Assembly (NCBI RefSeq): GCF_010993985.1
Contig: NZ_WINH01000012.1
Span: 41,833 to 105,832, forward strand
Direction: 5' to 3'
DNA: 64,000 nucleotides
From: Paraferrimonas sp. SM1919
GTDB taxonomy: Bacteria > Pseudomonadota > Gammaproteobacteria > Enterobacterales > Shewanellaceae
Of the stretch, positions 27,245-35,825 are shown in pieces (position 1 is the first letter of the stretch; each line of letters begins with the position of its first letter). Made by a program: the position numbers and the translations under genes. Under the pieces are notes generated by a model that was not told the DNA's origin, searched no databases, and was given only the letters and a program-made list of their open reading frames with translations.

Positions 27245-27771
27245 AAAAATGGCTACTTGGACTGATGCTAATGAGTTGTCACGCCCTTGCAGGAAGTCTG
27301 ACTATTCCCTATGAATTCAGATTTCAGAGCATTAATGGCACCCCAATTGCGACGAGCAACTTCAGCCACAAAGATAGATTAGCGTTGCAAAAAGGACCGC
27401 AAATTATTGCCTTAACATATCAAGATATCATAGAAGATGATATTACAGATTCGACAGAAATAATAACATCGAAGCCTTTCTACTTGCACTTCAACCATGA
27501 TGGTTTAAGCCATTACCAACTTTTGGCCGCAGGTAAGCTGATCAATGTGGACCCCAAAAAATATGCCCTCAACCCACAAGTTACACTAGTGAAACCTGGC
27601 AAAGAGGCCATTGCTTTTGTGGTATCAAATCAAGCACCTCAGGTATCCACATCAGCTCAACTTAAGCTTGGCAATGATGATTTGGCCCGACAAATGCTCG
27701 AATATTGGTGGCAACAAGCCTCACCAAAAACCAAACAACAATTTAAGAATAAATACTTACAAGCAAAATAG
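27241..27771 (+). CDS. DUF2057 family periplasmic protein (YccT-like)
   Basis: This 176-residue secreted protein has a signal peptide (MKKWLLGLMLMSCHALAG). It carries the DUF2057 opening (SLTIPYEFRFQSINGTPI) and a middle section QIIALTYQDIIEDD. The C-terminus is helical (QMLEYWWQQASPKTKQQF). The function is unknown. Its ATG shares an ATGA overlap with the priC stop, indicating translational coupling. Confidence 0.85.
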   Translation: MKKWLLGLMLMSCHALAGSLTIPYEFRFQSINGTPIATSNFSHKDRLALQKGPQIIALTYQDIIEDDITDSTEIITSKPFYLHFNHDGLSHYQLLAAGKLINVDPKKYALNPQVTLVKPGKEAIAFVVSNQAPQVSTSAQLKLGNDDLARQMLEYWWQQASPKTKQQFKNKYLQAK

Positions 27772-27830
27772 TTGCACTTATTGGGGTGTATTCCTAATCT
27801 TATAAGAGATTTTAGCTACAAGATTGCACC

Positions 27831-28379
27831 ATGAAACTACTAATTGCATCCGATCTACATGGAAGTGCTACCGCTGCCCAAAAAATCATTAATCAATTTG
27901 AGTATCATAGATGTGAATATCTGGTATTATTAGGTGATCTTGTTAACCATGGCCCACGCAATCCAATACCCGAGGGCTATGACCCATTAAGGCTTGCTTC
28001 GATTCTTAACCCACTTAGCCATCATATTATTGCCGTAAAGGGAAACTGCGATTCTGAGGTAGACCAGCAATTGCTGGATTTCGATATTCTGGCACCCTAT
28101 AACCACCTACTCATCGGCCACAGGAGACTTTATTTAACCCATGGCCATGATATTGGTCCAAAAAAGCCTCCAAAGCTGAATAATCAGGATATACTATGCA
28201 GTGGTCACAGTCATATTCCAGTAATGGAGCCTTTACAAAATTATTGGCATTTTAATCCTGGTTCTGCCGCCTTACCTAGAAATGGGTTACCTGCAAGTGC
28301 GGGAATAATAGATGATCACAGTTGCACTTTAATCACCCTGAATAAAGGGCAAACCCTATGGCAACATACATTAAATTAA
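27831..28379 (+). CDS. yfcE: Metallophosphoesterase, YfcE-type phosphodiesterase
   Basis: This 182-residue calcineurin-like enzyme has every metal motif: ASDLHGS (D9, H11), LLGDLVNHGP, AVKGNCDSE, LTHGHD and CSGHSHIP. YfcE hydrolyses phosphodiester bonds on artificial substrates and is Mn-dependent; the natural substrate is unknown. No strong ribosome binding site precedes the ATG at 27831. It lies 59 bases after the DUF2057 gene. Confidence 0.92.
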   Translation: MKLLIASDLHGSATAAQKIINQFEYHRCEYLVLLGDLVNHGPRNPIPEGYDPLRLASILNPLSHHIIAVKGNCDSEVDQQLLDFDILAPYNHLLIGHRRLYLTHGHDIGPKKPPKLNNQDILCSGHSHIPVMEPLQNYWHFNPGSAALPRNGLPASAGIIDDHSCTLITLNKGQTLWQHTLN

Positions 28380-28404
28380 TTGCTTACCTTTAAGGAATTC
28401 CTCC

Positions 28405-28752
28405 ATGAGCATAAACACACAATTCATCAATGCCGTCATCGATAACCAATTACTGTGGGGACTTGCAGAAAAAAATGGTGATGGCTTTTTAGTTTGTGAT
28501 TCCAGTGAATATGAAGATACAGATGTTATGCCTCTTTGGGATTCAGAGCAGCAAGCGGCAAGTCATTGCACCGATGAATGGTCAGAATACAGCCCTGTGA
28601 GTATTGATTTAGAACAATTCCTTGAGTTCTGGGTCAGCGATTTAAACGACGATGGGGTGCTTGTTGGAGTGCAATGGCAACTTGATGGCGAATGTCCAGA
28701 ATATGATCCTATTGAACTGGCTAAAGCCTTTGCTGAACAAGAAAGCGACTAA
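28405..28752 (+). CDS. DUF2750 family protein
   Basis: This small acidic cytoplasmic protein of 115 residues has no signal peptide. It matches DUF2750 in FINAVIDNQLLWGLAEKNGDGF, the central MPLWDSEQQAASHCTDEW, and FLEFWVSDLNDDGVLVGVQW. The function is unknown. AAGGAATT lies 5-12 bases ahead of the ATG. It stands 25 bases after yfcE and 12 before the next gene, so it is likely co-transcribed. Confidence 0.85.
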   Translation: MSINTQFINAVIDNQLLWGLAEKNGDGFLVCDSSEYEDTDVMPLWDSEQQAASHCTDEWSEYSPVSIDLEQFLEFWVSDLNDDGVLVGVQWQLDGECPEYDPIELAKAFAEQESD

Positions 28753-28764
28753 TATTGTTCATTA

Positions 28765-29379
28765 ATGCCCACCTGTATCGATATTCCTTTTCAATTTCGC
28801 CACGACTGTTGGTTCTGTGGCGAACCTAAAAAGCATGTTATTGAGTTGCCAGCAGCAATTGATGGCAGCCATCCTATGCTGGCCGTTCCGGGCTGTGGCG
28901 AGTGCATTAACATATCTCATAAAACGACTCGGGTATCTTTGTGGGATCAGCAAAGGTACATTAAAAAAGCCTTAATCAAACGCTACCAAAGGCACCTAGC
29001 AATAGGTGTCAACTGGACTGAACAAGAGCTAAGGGATTGCGAATTCGAAGGAAAGGCTCTCGAAGGCTTCAGAATCAGCGGTTGGAAAATGTATGAAATT
29101 GCCAAGTCTAGGGTTAACTATCAAGGTTGGAAGCTTGCCATAGATGGCGTTGAATTAGACCATCAACAACCACCAACGTTTCAATTTGATGGCGTAAGTT
29201 ATCCATCCCTTAGTGATGCTATCGAACATTACTGTAGAGCTCGGCATTTAGATAAAAGCTTTGTTAAAAAAATCATTAACAAAGTTGGACAGCAGCAATT
29301 TGGTTTCAGCATTCGACTTGCCAGTATTCACCTTATGTCTACTAATGAAATGAAACAACAAGTATTGCAAGAATTATAA
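28765..29379 (+). CDS. Conserved hypothetical protein with N-terminal zinc-knuckle-like cysteines
   Basis: I do not recognise a named family. This 204-residue cytoplasmic protein has CWFCGEPK near residue 15 and CGECIN near 45, two CxxC pairs that could bind zinc. A basic, aromatic-rich middle follows (HKTTRVSLWDQQRYIKKALIKRYQRHL). The C-terminal half has YPSLSDAIEHYCRARHLDKSFV, which looks like a helical DNA- or protein-binding segment. The start at 28765 has no clear ribosome binding site and may be coupled to the DUF2750 gene. The two genes likely travel together. Confidence 0.6.
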   Translation: MPTCIDIPFQFRHDCWFCGEPKKHVIELPAAIDGSHPMLAVPGCGECINISHKTTRVSLWDQQRYIKKALIKRYQRHLAIGVNWTEQELRDCEFEGKALEGFRISGWKMYEIAKSRVNYQGWKLAIDGVELDHQQPPTFQFDGVSYPSLSDAIEHYCRARHLDKSFVKKIINKVGQQQFGFSIRLASIHLMSTNEMKQQVLQEL

Positions 29380-29407
29380 AAAGCGCTATGTTAGGAAGTA
29401 AATACCC

Positions 29408-30097
29408 TTGCTCGCTGTGATTATGATTTTTAGATACTGGTTGTTACTTTTTTTGAAATATATTCAAAAATTGTTTTTTCCGATTGAGGTGAAACACCCC
29501 GGAAAAGAAATTAATTTCGATAATAACACTCACCTTGCGGTGTTTTTAAATCATTCCAGCTTCATTGAAGTGATCCTAGCTGGGATTTTACCAAATCGAG
29601 CATTAAAGCAATTAGCTCAAAAGCTTATCATCCCTATTGCAGCTGAAACGGCTACTCGTCCAATAGGCAAACTGATCCGTTTAATTGGCCCTAAGATCCT
29701 ACCTATAAGTCGCCGCCGCGACCATAGCTGGCATGGTTTTATGAATGCTATTGAAGAGCAAGACATTATGATTTTCTTCCCAGAAGGGAGAATGGCTCGC
29801 CGCGGCGGAGTCGATAAGCATGGCAAACCTATGACCATGCGCAGAGGCATTTATGATGTGTTACAAGCTTTTAAAGGAAAAAATATGCTGCTGTACTACA
29901 GTGGCGGCTTTAGGCATATCCTTCCGAGAGGAAAGTACTGGCCAAAATTCTTCAAAAAAAGCTACGGTAAGGTTGAAATCATTAATGTTGATGAGTATTT
30001 AGCAAAATTTGAAAGCTACAAAGACAGCGCTCAAGCCATTTGTGAAGACTTACTAACAAGAAAGCAAAATTACCTTGATAGCCTTAAATTAAGATAA
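29408..30097 (+). CDS. PlsC-like lysophospholipid acyltransferase
   Basis: This 229-residue protein has an N-terminal membrane helix (FRYWLLLFLKYIQKLFF). Acyltransferase blocks are present: FLNHSSFIEV near residue 42, FFPEGRMARRGG near 120, and a substrate-side MRRGIYD. The first block reads HxxxxE rather than the canonical HxxxxD. The family moves acyl groups onto lysophosphatidic acid or related lipids at the inner membrane. The TTG at 29408 is supported by AGGAAG about 9 bases upstream; GTG (29417) and ATG (29423) in the same frame are alternatives. The substrate is uncertain. Confidence 0.75.
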   Translation: MLAVIMIFRYWLLLFLKYIQKLFFPIEVKHPGKEINFDNNTHLAVFLNHSSFIEVILAGILPNRALKQLAQKLIIPIAAETATRPIGKLIRLIGPKILPISRRRDHSWHGFMNAIEEQDIMIFFPEGRMARRGGVDKHGKPMTMRRGIYDVLQAFKGKNMLLYYSGGFRHILPRGKYWPKFFKKSYGKVEIINVDEYLAKFESYKDSAQAICEDLLTRKQNYLDSLKLR

Positions 30098-30125
30098 AAA
30101 AACGCTCCCAAAGGAGCATTTTTTA
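30096..30125. terminator. Bidirectional terminator between convergent genes
   Basis: GCTCC (30104-30108) and GGAGC (30113-30117) form the core stem, extended by flanking A and T runs. Six or more A lie on the left and TTTTTT on the right. It serves the acyltransferase gene and the AbgT transporter gene. Confidence 0.8.
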
Positions 30126-30129
30126 ACCG

Positions 30130-31722
30130 TTAAGGCGTGTAATAAGTCGCTGCACCAGGCCCTACCGGCAGCCCGAATACAAATACCCATACATAAAATA
30201 GAATAGACCATCCAAGCATAAAGCAGATGGAGTATGGCAGCATTGTTGCAATCAAGGTCCCAATACCTAGATTTTTTTGATATCGACTGGCTACCGCTAA
30301 AATCAACCCAAAATAACTCATCATTGGAGTAATGATATTTGTCGTCGAATCACCAATTCGATAGGCCGCTTGAATCGTCTCTGGCGCATAACCCACCAGC
30401 ATCAACATAGGAATAAAGATAGGTGCCGTTACCGCCCATTGCGCAGAAGCGCTACCAATCATTAAATTAATAAAACCACATAATAAAATGAAGGCGAAAA
30501 ATAACGATGGACCAGTCAAGCCAATGCTATCTAAAAACTCAGCTCCGGTAACCGCAAAGACTTGACCAAAGTTAGTCCACTTAAAGAAAGCAACAAACTG
30601 TGCTGCAAAAAATACCAGAACAATGTACATCCCCATAGAAGACATTGATTTAGCCATTGCATTAATGACATCACGATCATTTTTCATCGTGCCGACCACT
30701 TTGCCATAAGCAAAGCCCGGAATCGCAAACAAAATAAAAATAAAAGCAACGATACTTTTTAAGAAAGGAGAGCCTGCAACTTGCCCATCATCGCCACGCA
30801 AAATGCCATCACTTGGAACAATTGTCCAAGCAACCAAAGCGCCAACCACCAATAAAGCCAAACCCGCAACAGCTAAGCCCTTTTTCTCTACAGCAGTTAA
30901 ATGCCCCATGCTATCTTTTGACAAGTCTTCTGCTGCATCATTAGGATTATAGGTTCCTAGCTTAGGTTCAACTATTTTCTCAGTAACCCAAGCACCAATG
31001 ATGGCAATAAAGAAAGTAGAAACAAACATGAAGTACCAGTTTGCTTCTGGCCCAACAGTATAAGTAGGGTCAATCATTTGTGCTGCAGTTTCAGTAATAC
31101 CAGATAATAGCGGGTCAACCGTACCAATAAGCAAGTTAGCTGAATAGCCTCCAGATACCCCGGCAAACGCTGCCGCTAAACCAGCCAATGGATGACGCCC
31201 TAAAGAGTGAAACAGCATTGCTGCCAATGGAATAAGTACCACGTAGCCAAGCTCTGAAGCGGTATTAGAAACGATAGCGGCAAATACCACGGTAACCGTT
31301 ACCATACGCTTAGATGCGCCCATGACCAATCCACGCATTGCAGCTGATAATAGCCCTGAGTGTTCCGCAATAGAAACCCCTAATAAAGCCACAAGTACCG
31401 TGCCTAAGGGCGCAAAGCCAGTAAAGTTGGTCACTAAGTGAGTAACAATACGTTCTAAGCCATCAGCATTTAATAAGCTGACAACTCGAATGACACCATC
31501 TGCGCTTCTTCCTGCCGCGCCTTCTGGGCGAGGATCCAAAACTGATACTTCAAAGTAACCAGCAATCCCAGACATCACAATAATCGCCAAGCAGAAGCTC
31601 GCAAACAGAGTAATTGGGTGAGGCAGTAAGTTACCTAGATATTCAACGCCATCTAAAAAGCGTGTAAAAAACGTTTTCTTAGATGCATCATTTGCGTTTA
31701 CGCTAGATGGAGACATTTTCAC
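30130..31722 (-). CDS. AbgT family transporter
   Basis: This 530-residue inner-membrane protein has about 11-13 helices and AbgT signatures. These include EHSGLLSAAMRG, NTASELGYVVLIPLAA, ASAQWAVTAPIFIPM and YRIGDSTTNIITPMMSYFGL. Members import p-aminobenzoyl-glutamate (E. coli AbgT) or export folate precursors and sulfonamides (MtrF, YdaH). No abgA or abgB amidohydrolase genes are adjacent, so the substrate is open. The soluble N-terminus is short (MSPSSVNANDASKKTFFTRFLDG). It is convergent with the acyltransferase gene and divergent from the EctA-like gene. Confidence 0.92.
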   Translation of the reverse strand: MKMSPSSVNANDASKKTFFTRFLDGVEYLGNLLPHPITLFASFCLAIIVMSGIAGYFEVSVLDPRPEGAAGRSADGVIRVVSLLNADGLERIVTHLVTNFTGFAPLGTVLVALLGVSIAEHSGLLSAAMRGLVMGASKRMVTVTVVFAAIVSNTASELGYVVLIPLAAMLFHSLGRHPLAGLAAAFAGVSGGYSANLLIGTVDPLLSGITETAAQMIDPTYTVGPEANWYFMFVSTFFIAIIGAWVTEKIVEPKLGTYNPNDAAEDLSKDSMGHLTAVEKKGLAVAGLALLVVGALVAWTIVPSDGILRGDDGQVAGSPFLKSIVAFIFILFAIPGFAYGKVVGTMKNDRDVINAMAKSMSSMGMYIVLVFFAAQFVAFFKWTNFGQVFAVTGAEFLDSIGLTGPSLFFAFILLCGFINLMIGSASAQWAVTAPIFIPMLMLVGYAPETIQAAYRIGDSTTNIITPMMSYFGLILAVASRYQKNLGIGTLIATMLPYSICFMLGWSILFYVWVFVFGLPVGPGAATYYTP

Positions 31723-31952
31723 TTCCTATAAAAAAAGTTCAGGCTAAGTTGTTTAACCTGAACCCATGAGATAAATTGAATACTATTCTGAACAACTACT
31801 GATCATAACGACAATACCCTTATATCTAAAGAAAAAAATCGACAAAGTTTGTATACTGGTAAATTTCCAGCATTAGAATTGAGCTTTTTTTGACCTACAG
31901 CACAAAAAATTGATCACGATATTCATCAATGTATAGGGTTTAAGACTCAACT

Positions 31953-32417
31953 ATGACTCTAAAAATCACTCCGTTTTCTCAAGATATGGCTGCAGAACTG
32001 TTAGCTTTAATGCATTCCAGTGACACCATTGATCATCATAACAGTTATACCCTCTGGCAGGCCGCCCAGTTCGATGGCGATTTATTTTTAACTGCACAGC
32101 TTAATGGTCAAATGGTGGGCTATATTTTTGGCCGGCAAACCTCAAATGGGGTATTACTCTGGCAAATATGTGTCGCCAAAAGCCAGCAAAACAAGGGGAT
32201 AGGGATGAGCTTGGCAACGGCTTTTTGCAAAGCCGCTCAGGTTAAAGGTATTGAACAAATTCAACTGACTATCACCCCAGATAACCAAGCATCGAAATCA
32301 TTATTTACACAGCTTGCTGATCACTTAGGTTGGAATTTCGAGCAACAAGGAGTGACAGGAACTTTTGCTAACACAATGAAAAATGAGGATATATATATCA
32401 TTACCGTTTTAGACTAA
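31953..32417 (+). CDS. GNAT acetyltransferase resembling diaminobutyrate acetyltransferase (EctA)
   Basis: This 154-residue protein has one GNAT domain. From memory the order of motifs fits EctA closely. HNSYTLWQAAQF corresponds to NSAYAYLLLATQF, LLWQICVAKSQQNKGIGMSL to FLWQVAVGEKARGTGLARRL, and LTITPDNQASKSLFTQLAD to TTITPDNEASWGLFKRLAD. It also shares the ending with Glu-Asp-Ile-Tyr. EctA acetylates 2,4-diaminobutyrate in ectoine synthesis. However, ectB and ectC are not next to it, so either they lie elsewhere or the enzyme uses another diamine. It is 40 bases before the peptidase-like gene. Confidence 0.7.
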   Translation: MTLKITPFSQDMAAELLALMHSSDTIDHHNSYTLWQAAQFDGDLFLTAQLNGQMVGYIFGRQTSNGVLLWQICVAKSQQNKGIGMSLATAFCKAAQVKGIEQIQLTITPDNQASKSLFTQLADHLGWNFEQQGVTGTFANTMKNEDIYIITVLD

Positions 32418-32458
32418 GCTTTACTTTAGCTAACCATCTTCAGTCTAAGGATGACCAA

Positions 32459-33592
32459 ATGAAACTCTTTTTAATCGCCATCATGCTGGTTTTGCCGTTA
32501 TCAGTTTGTGCTAAGGAACTTGATGTCGAAGAGCTAAGAGTGAATAAAGCACAGAATCAATTGCCCGAAGTTGTTAATCGCTATCAATCGATACTACAAC
32601 ATATGCTGTTTAAGCTTAAAACTGCCGAAGATGAACGCCATTTAAATTCCATCAGTTACCAACAGGGACTGAAACTCTGGCAGCAAGCCAGAGTCGATGT
32701 ACAATCAGGCAATCTGGATGATCGCTCTTTGTACTGGGGCAGGTTGTGGCTTGCAAAACACTTTAAACAAGCTAAAACCAATCAAGTTAACTGGTTAACT
32801 CAAGTGGCTTTAAAAGGCTTTGAGCAAAGTTCACGAGGAATAACTGACATTAGTTTTTCCGACCAAAGTGACATTCGAATCTTAGTCACGGGTTTTGATC
32901 CATTCCTGTTAGATAAGGATATCAGTCAATCTAATCCCTCAGGTATCGCAGCGCTCGCATTAGACAATATCAGCTGGCGCAATAAATCCAATCAGCAAGT
33001 TGAAATACAAAGCCTAATTGTACCTGTTAGGTTTAAAGATTTTGATCAAGGCCTAATCGAAGCCATTATTAGCCCACTTATCAAACACAATAAAGTCGAT
33101 ATGATAGTGACCATTTCAATGGGTAGAGAGCATTTTGATTTAGAACGCTTTCCAGGTCTCAATCGTTCCAGTGCGGTAGTTGATAACCTTAACGTGTTGA
33201 CCGGTGCCAACGTTACAAAACCACTTCCACCAAGATTAAAAAAGCAGCCACTACAAGGGCCCCAATTTCTGGAATTTTCCTTGCCGGTGGCAAAAATGCA
33301 ACAAGCAACAGGCCGTTACAAAATTAATGATCGCCGCCTGGTCACCACCTTAACAGGGCAAATTGATGCTGCAAATTTAAACATCTTAGCCAATGAAATT
33401 AGTGTTCAAGGATCTGGAGGAGGTTACCTTTCAAATGAAATAAGCTACCGAACGTTATTACAATTACAGAATCTGCAGTCAGAGATAGTCGCAGGTCATA
33501 TCCATACCCCTAAAATAAAAGGCCATGATCGCCAAGCAGCACTGGATATATTAAAACAAATCCAAAAAATGCTGGTTCTAGCAAGTCATTAA
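32459..33592 (+). CDS. Secreted pyroglutamyl-peptidase-like protein, catalytic Cys replaced by Ser
   Basis: This 377-residue protein has a signal peptide (MKLFLIAIMLVLPLSVCA), a helical N-terminal domain of about 120 residues, then a peptidase C15-like domain. That domain starts at RILVTGFDPF and includes NPSGIAALAL, VPVRFKDFD and SMGREHFDLERF. Known enzymes have the nucleophile in a SAGxYxCN segment. Here the segment is SGGGYLSNEISY, with Ser325 in place of Cys. His349 (GHIHTP) is retained. The protein is larger than cytosolic enzymes (about 215 residues) and exported. It may be inactive or altered. The gene precedes sprT in the same direction. Confidence 0.75.
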   Translation: MKLFLIAIMLVLPLSVCAKELDVEELRVNKAQNQLPEVVNRYQSILQHMLFKLKTAEDERHLNSISYQQGLKLWQQARVDVQSGNLDDRSLYWGRLWLAKHFKQAKTNQVNWLTQVALKGFEQSSRGITDISFSDQSDIRILVTGFDPFLLDKDISQSNPSGIAALALDNISWRNKSNQQVEIQSLIVPVRFKDFDQGLIEAIISPLIKHNKVDMIVTISMGREHFDLERFPGLNRSSAVVDNLNVLTGANVTKPLPPRLKKQPLQGPQFLEFSLPVAKMQQATGRYKINDRRLVTTLTGQIDAANLNILANEISVQGSGGGYLSNEISYRTLLQLQNLQSEIVAGHIHTPKIKGHDRQAALDILKQIQKMLVLASH

Positions 33593-33619
33593 AAGCCAAT
33601 TCATGATAGCCTTAGGGCT

Positions 33620-34117
33620 ATGAAAAGAACACTCACACAAGAACAAATCCTACAAATTCAAACCCGCATTGAAATTTGTTATCAACAAGCAGAACAGAAG
33701 CTTAAGCGGACATTTATCAGGCCACAACTTGAACTCAATGGTCGTGGTCGGATAGCTGGCAGTGCAAATTTAACCTTAAACAAGTTGCGCTTAAATCCCA
33801 TTCTTTTTAAGCATAATCAAGATGAATTTATGCAAGAGGTCATCCCTCATGAGATCTGCCACTTACTTTGCTACCAATTGTTTGGCCGTACTCGCCCCCA
33901 TGGGGTACAGTGGCGGAGTTTAATGCAGGGCATATTTAACTTACCTGGACGTGCAACACATTCTATGGATTTAGCCCCGCTGCAACAAAAAAGCTTTGCT
34001 TATCAATGCAAATGTGGTCCAGTATCACTCACAATTAGACGCCATAATAAAGTATTAAAAGGCGCACAATACCTTTGCAGAAAATGTGCAACGGTACTGA
34101 CATATAAAGCGAGTTAA
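33620..34117 (+). CDS. sprT: SprT family zinc metalloprotease-like protein
   Basis: This 165-residue protein has the zinc-binding HEICH in [11 protein letters not shown] and a nearby HGVQWRSLM His. It closes with a C-terminal zinc ribbon (YQCKCG...YLCRKC). SprT proteins resemble the protease domain of Spartan, but the bacterial role is unclear. AGCCTTAGGG lies upstream of the ATG. It is followed 20 bases later by endA, a pairing common in Shewanella and Vibrio. Confidence 0.92.
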   Translation: MKRTLTQEQILQIQTRIEICYQQAEQKLKRTFIRPQLELNGRGRIAGSANLTLNKLRLNPILFKHNQDEFMQEVIPHEICHLLCYQLFGRTRPHGVQWRSLMQGIFNLPGRATHSMDLAPLQQKSFAYQCKCGPVSLTIRRHNKVLKGAQYLCRKCATVLTYKAS

Positions 34118-34136
34118 TTTTTTTGAGGGTTATTTT

Positions 34137-34868
34137 TTGTCGTTATTTTTACGTCTTTTGACGCTTTTGGTTTTATGTTTTAGTTTCAGTGTTGCTGCCA
34201 CTCCAGAAAATTTTAGAAAGTCTAAGGTTGAACTTAAAAAGCTCTATGCAAATAATTTGCAGCTAACCAGTTTCTACTGTGGCTGCGATATTAAAATTAA
34301 ACAAAAATTATGGGTTCCTGATCATCAATCCTGTGGCTATCAAGTTCGTAAACAACAAAAGCGAGCAGCTAGAATTGAATGGGAACACATCGTTCCAGCA
34401 TGGGAGTTCGGCCACCAAAGACAATGTTGGCAACAAGGTGGTAGGAAAAATTGTAGCAAAAACGACCCCGTATTTAGAAAAATGGAAGCAGACTTACATA
34501 ACTTGGTCCCTGCAATCGGCGAGGTTAATGGCGATCGTTCTAATTTTCGATTTAGTCAAAATAACCTACAGCCTGATCAATATGGGCATTGTCCTATGAT
34601 GGTTGATTTTAAATCACGTAAAGCCTACCCAAGCCCAAGAAGCAGGGGGGCAATTGCCAGAACCTATTTGTACTTTGAACAGCATTATGGTTTAAATATT
34701 GCAAAATCCCAGAAGCAACTTTATCAAGTTTGGAATAAACAATATCCGGCAACGTTTCAGGAGTGCCGTCGCGATGCAGCTTTAAGTCAAAAACAAGGTT
34801 GGAGCAATCCCTTTGTTCATCAACAATGTCAGCAATTTGCTGGGCATGCTGATGGCCTAAAACTCTAA
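34137..34868 (+). CDS. endA: Endonuclease I (periplasmic or secreted DNase)
   Basis: This 243-residue protein starts at TTG 34137, supported by GAGGG about 8 bases upstream and a good signal peptide ([21 protein letters not shown]). The endonuclease I domain has [11 protein letters not shown] (active-site His), [23 protein letters not shown] and cysteines for disulfides. It degrades double-stranded DNA in the periplasm or outside the cell. The C-terminal segment [16 protein letters not shown] matches the family. Confidence 0.95.
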   Translation: MSLFLRLLTLLVLCFSFSVAATPENFRKSKVELKKLYANNLQLTSFYCGCDIKIKQKLWVPDHQSCGYQVRKQQKRAARIEWEHIVPAWEFGHQRQCWQQGGRKNCSKNDPVFRKMEADLHNLVPAIGEVNGDRSNFRFSQNNLQPDQYGHCPMMVDFKSRKAYPSPRSRGAIARTYLYFEQHYGLNIAKSQKQLYQVWNKQYPATFQECRRDAALSQKQGWSNPFVHQQCQQFAGHADGLKL

Positions 34869-34899
34869 TCACTAAGTGCTTTAGCTAGGAACAAATTAA

Positions 34900-35640
34900 G
34901 TGCCATACAAATATTTCAAAATCGGCCGTTATCTGCATTGGATAAGCTTCATCTTGTCGGGCGTTATTGCCGCCTTTTTTATGAGTTGGATGGTGTTAGC
35001 CAAGAGTGATTTTAGCTACAGTTGGTTACATGATGTCATCGATATCGGAGCCCATACCCAAAAATATGGCCCTAAGAACCGTAATCGGGAAGACTTTGAG
35101 TTTACCACCAAAACGGAAAGGGTTCGGTTATTCTCTGAAATCAACTTAGCGATTCACAATAATGGCCAAGGTTTGAAGGACATTTCATATGTAATAAACG
35201 GCCAGCACAGCCCCACCGATACTTTATTACATCAACGTGAAATCGCTCATTTAAAAGATGTAGCCAGACTGATTAGCTTGCTCTATTGGGTGGGTACTAT
35301 CGCGAGTATCATTTGGCTGGCACTGGCTCTGATGTATCTAAGAAAATGGCTTAAGGCACCTACTTTCAAACAACAACTGGTTGCAATTACATCTTTGCTG
35401 ATAACGAGTAATCTGCTAATTATCGTGGTGGGCCCCAAAAATCTGTTTTACTGGTTACATGAGATGATTTTTCCAGCTCAAAATCAATGGCATTTTTTTT
35501 ATCAAGACTCTTTGATGACGATCTTAATGAAAGCCCCTGATTTATTTGGCTATATCGCCATCGAGCTAGGACTAATGACTATAGCTATTTATCTAGGCAT
35601 TAATTACTTGCAAACCACAATTAACAGTAGGCATTGCTAA
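34900..35640 (+). CDS. DUF1461 integral membrane protein
   Basis: This 246-residue protein has four predicted membrane helices: residues about 12-35, 125-147, 162-180 and 215-238. The large loop after the first helix contains the family pattern HQREIAHLKDVARLI. Another diagnostic segment precedes the last helix (FYWLHEMIFPAQNQWHF). This corresponds to the TIGR01906/DUF1461 family of unknown function. The start is GTG. It lies 31 bases after endA. Its stop codon overlaps the end of a tiny minus-strand reading frame. Confidence 0.75.
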   Translation: MPYKYFKIGRYLHWISFILSGVIAAFFMSWMVLAKSDFSYSWLHDVIDIGAHTQKYGPKNRNREDFEFTTKTERVRLFSEINLAIHNNGQGLKDISYVINGQHSPTDTLLHQREIAHLKDVARLISLLYWVGTIASIIWLALALMYLRKWLKAPTFKQQLVAITSLLITSNLLIIVVGPKNLFYWLHEMIFPAQNQWHFFYQDSLMTILMKAPDLFGYIAIELGLMTIAIYLGINYLQTTINSRHC

Positions 35641-35714
35641 TGTTTAGACTTATTGGTGGCGTTTTTCAACCCCACAAAAACAATACCAAGCAGCAGTATC
35701 CATCCTATAACCAT
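35637..35714 (-). CDS. Possible 25-residue membrane microprotein
   Basis: The frame encodes MVIGWILLLGIVFVGL, then the basic tail KNATNKSKH and TAG. The first 16 residues are enough for one membrane helix, with a positive C-terminal end. TAAGGA lies 6-7 bases before the ATG, which is a strong and well-placed ribosome binding site. It is convergent with the DUF1461 gene (ends overlap by 3-4 bases) and divergent from rsmE. No family is recognised. Such frames can arise by chance, so the call rests on the Shine-Dalgarno and the helix. Confidence 0.45.
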   Translation of the reverse strand: MVIGWILLLGIVFVGLKNATNKSKH

Positions 35715-35825
35715 GATATTTCCTTAATCACTTTTACTCTATAGAAACATATTTTGTTTAACTCAGTCCAGCCTTTACTGATAAACTAACAACATTCAGA
35801 TGATTAAAATAAGGTAATTTCCCCC

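Noticed and set aside
31723..31952. Riboswitch or leader RNA upstream of the AbgT transporter and the EctA-like gene
   Set aside because: The 230 bases are AT-rich, without a recognisable aptamer core or a terminator-antiterminator pair.
34279..34599. Plus-strand 106-codon frame inside endA
   Set aside because: It is fully contained in endA in another frame, and the endA protein has all its motifs.
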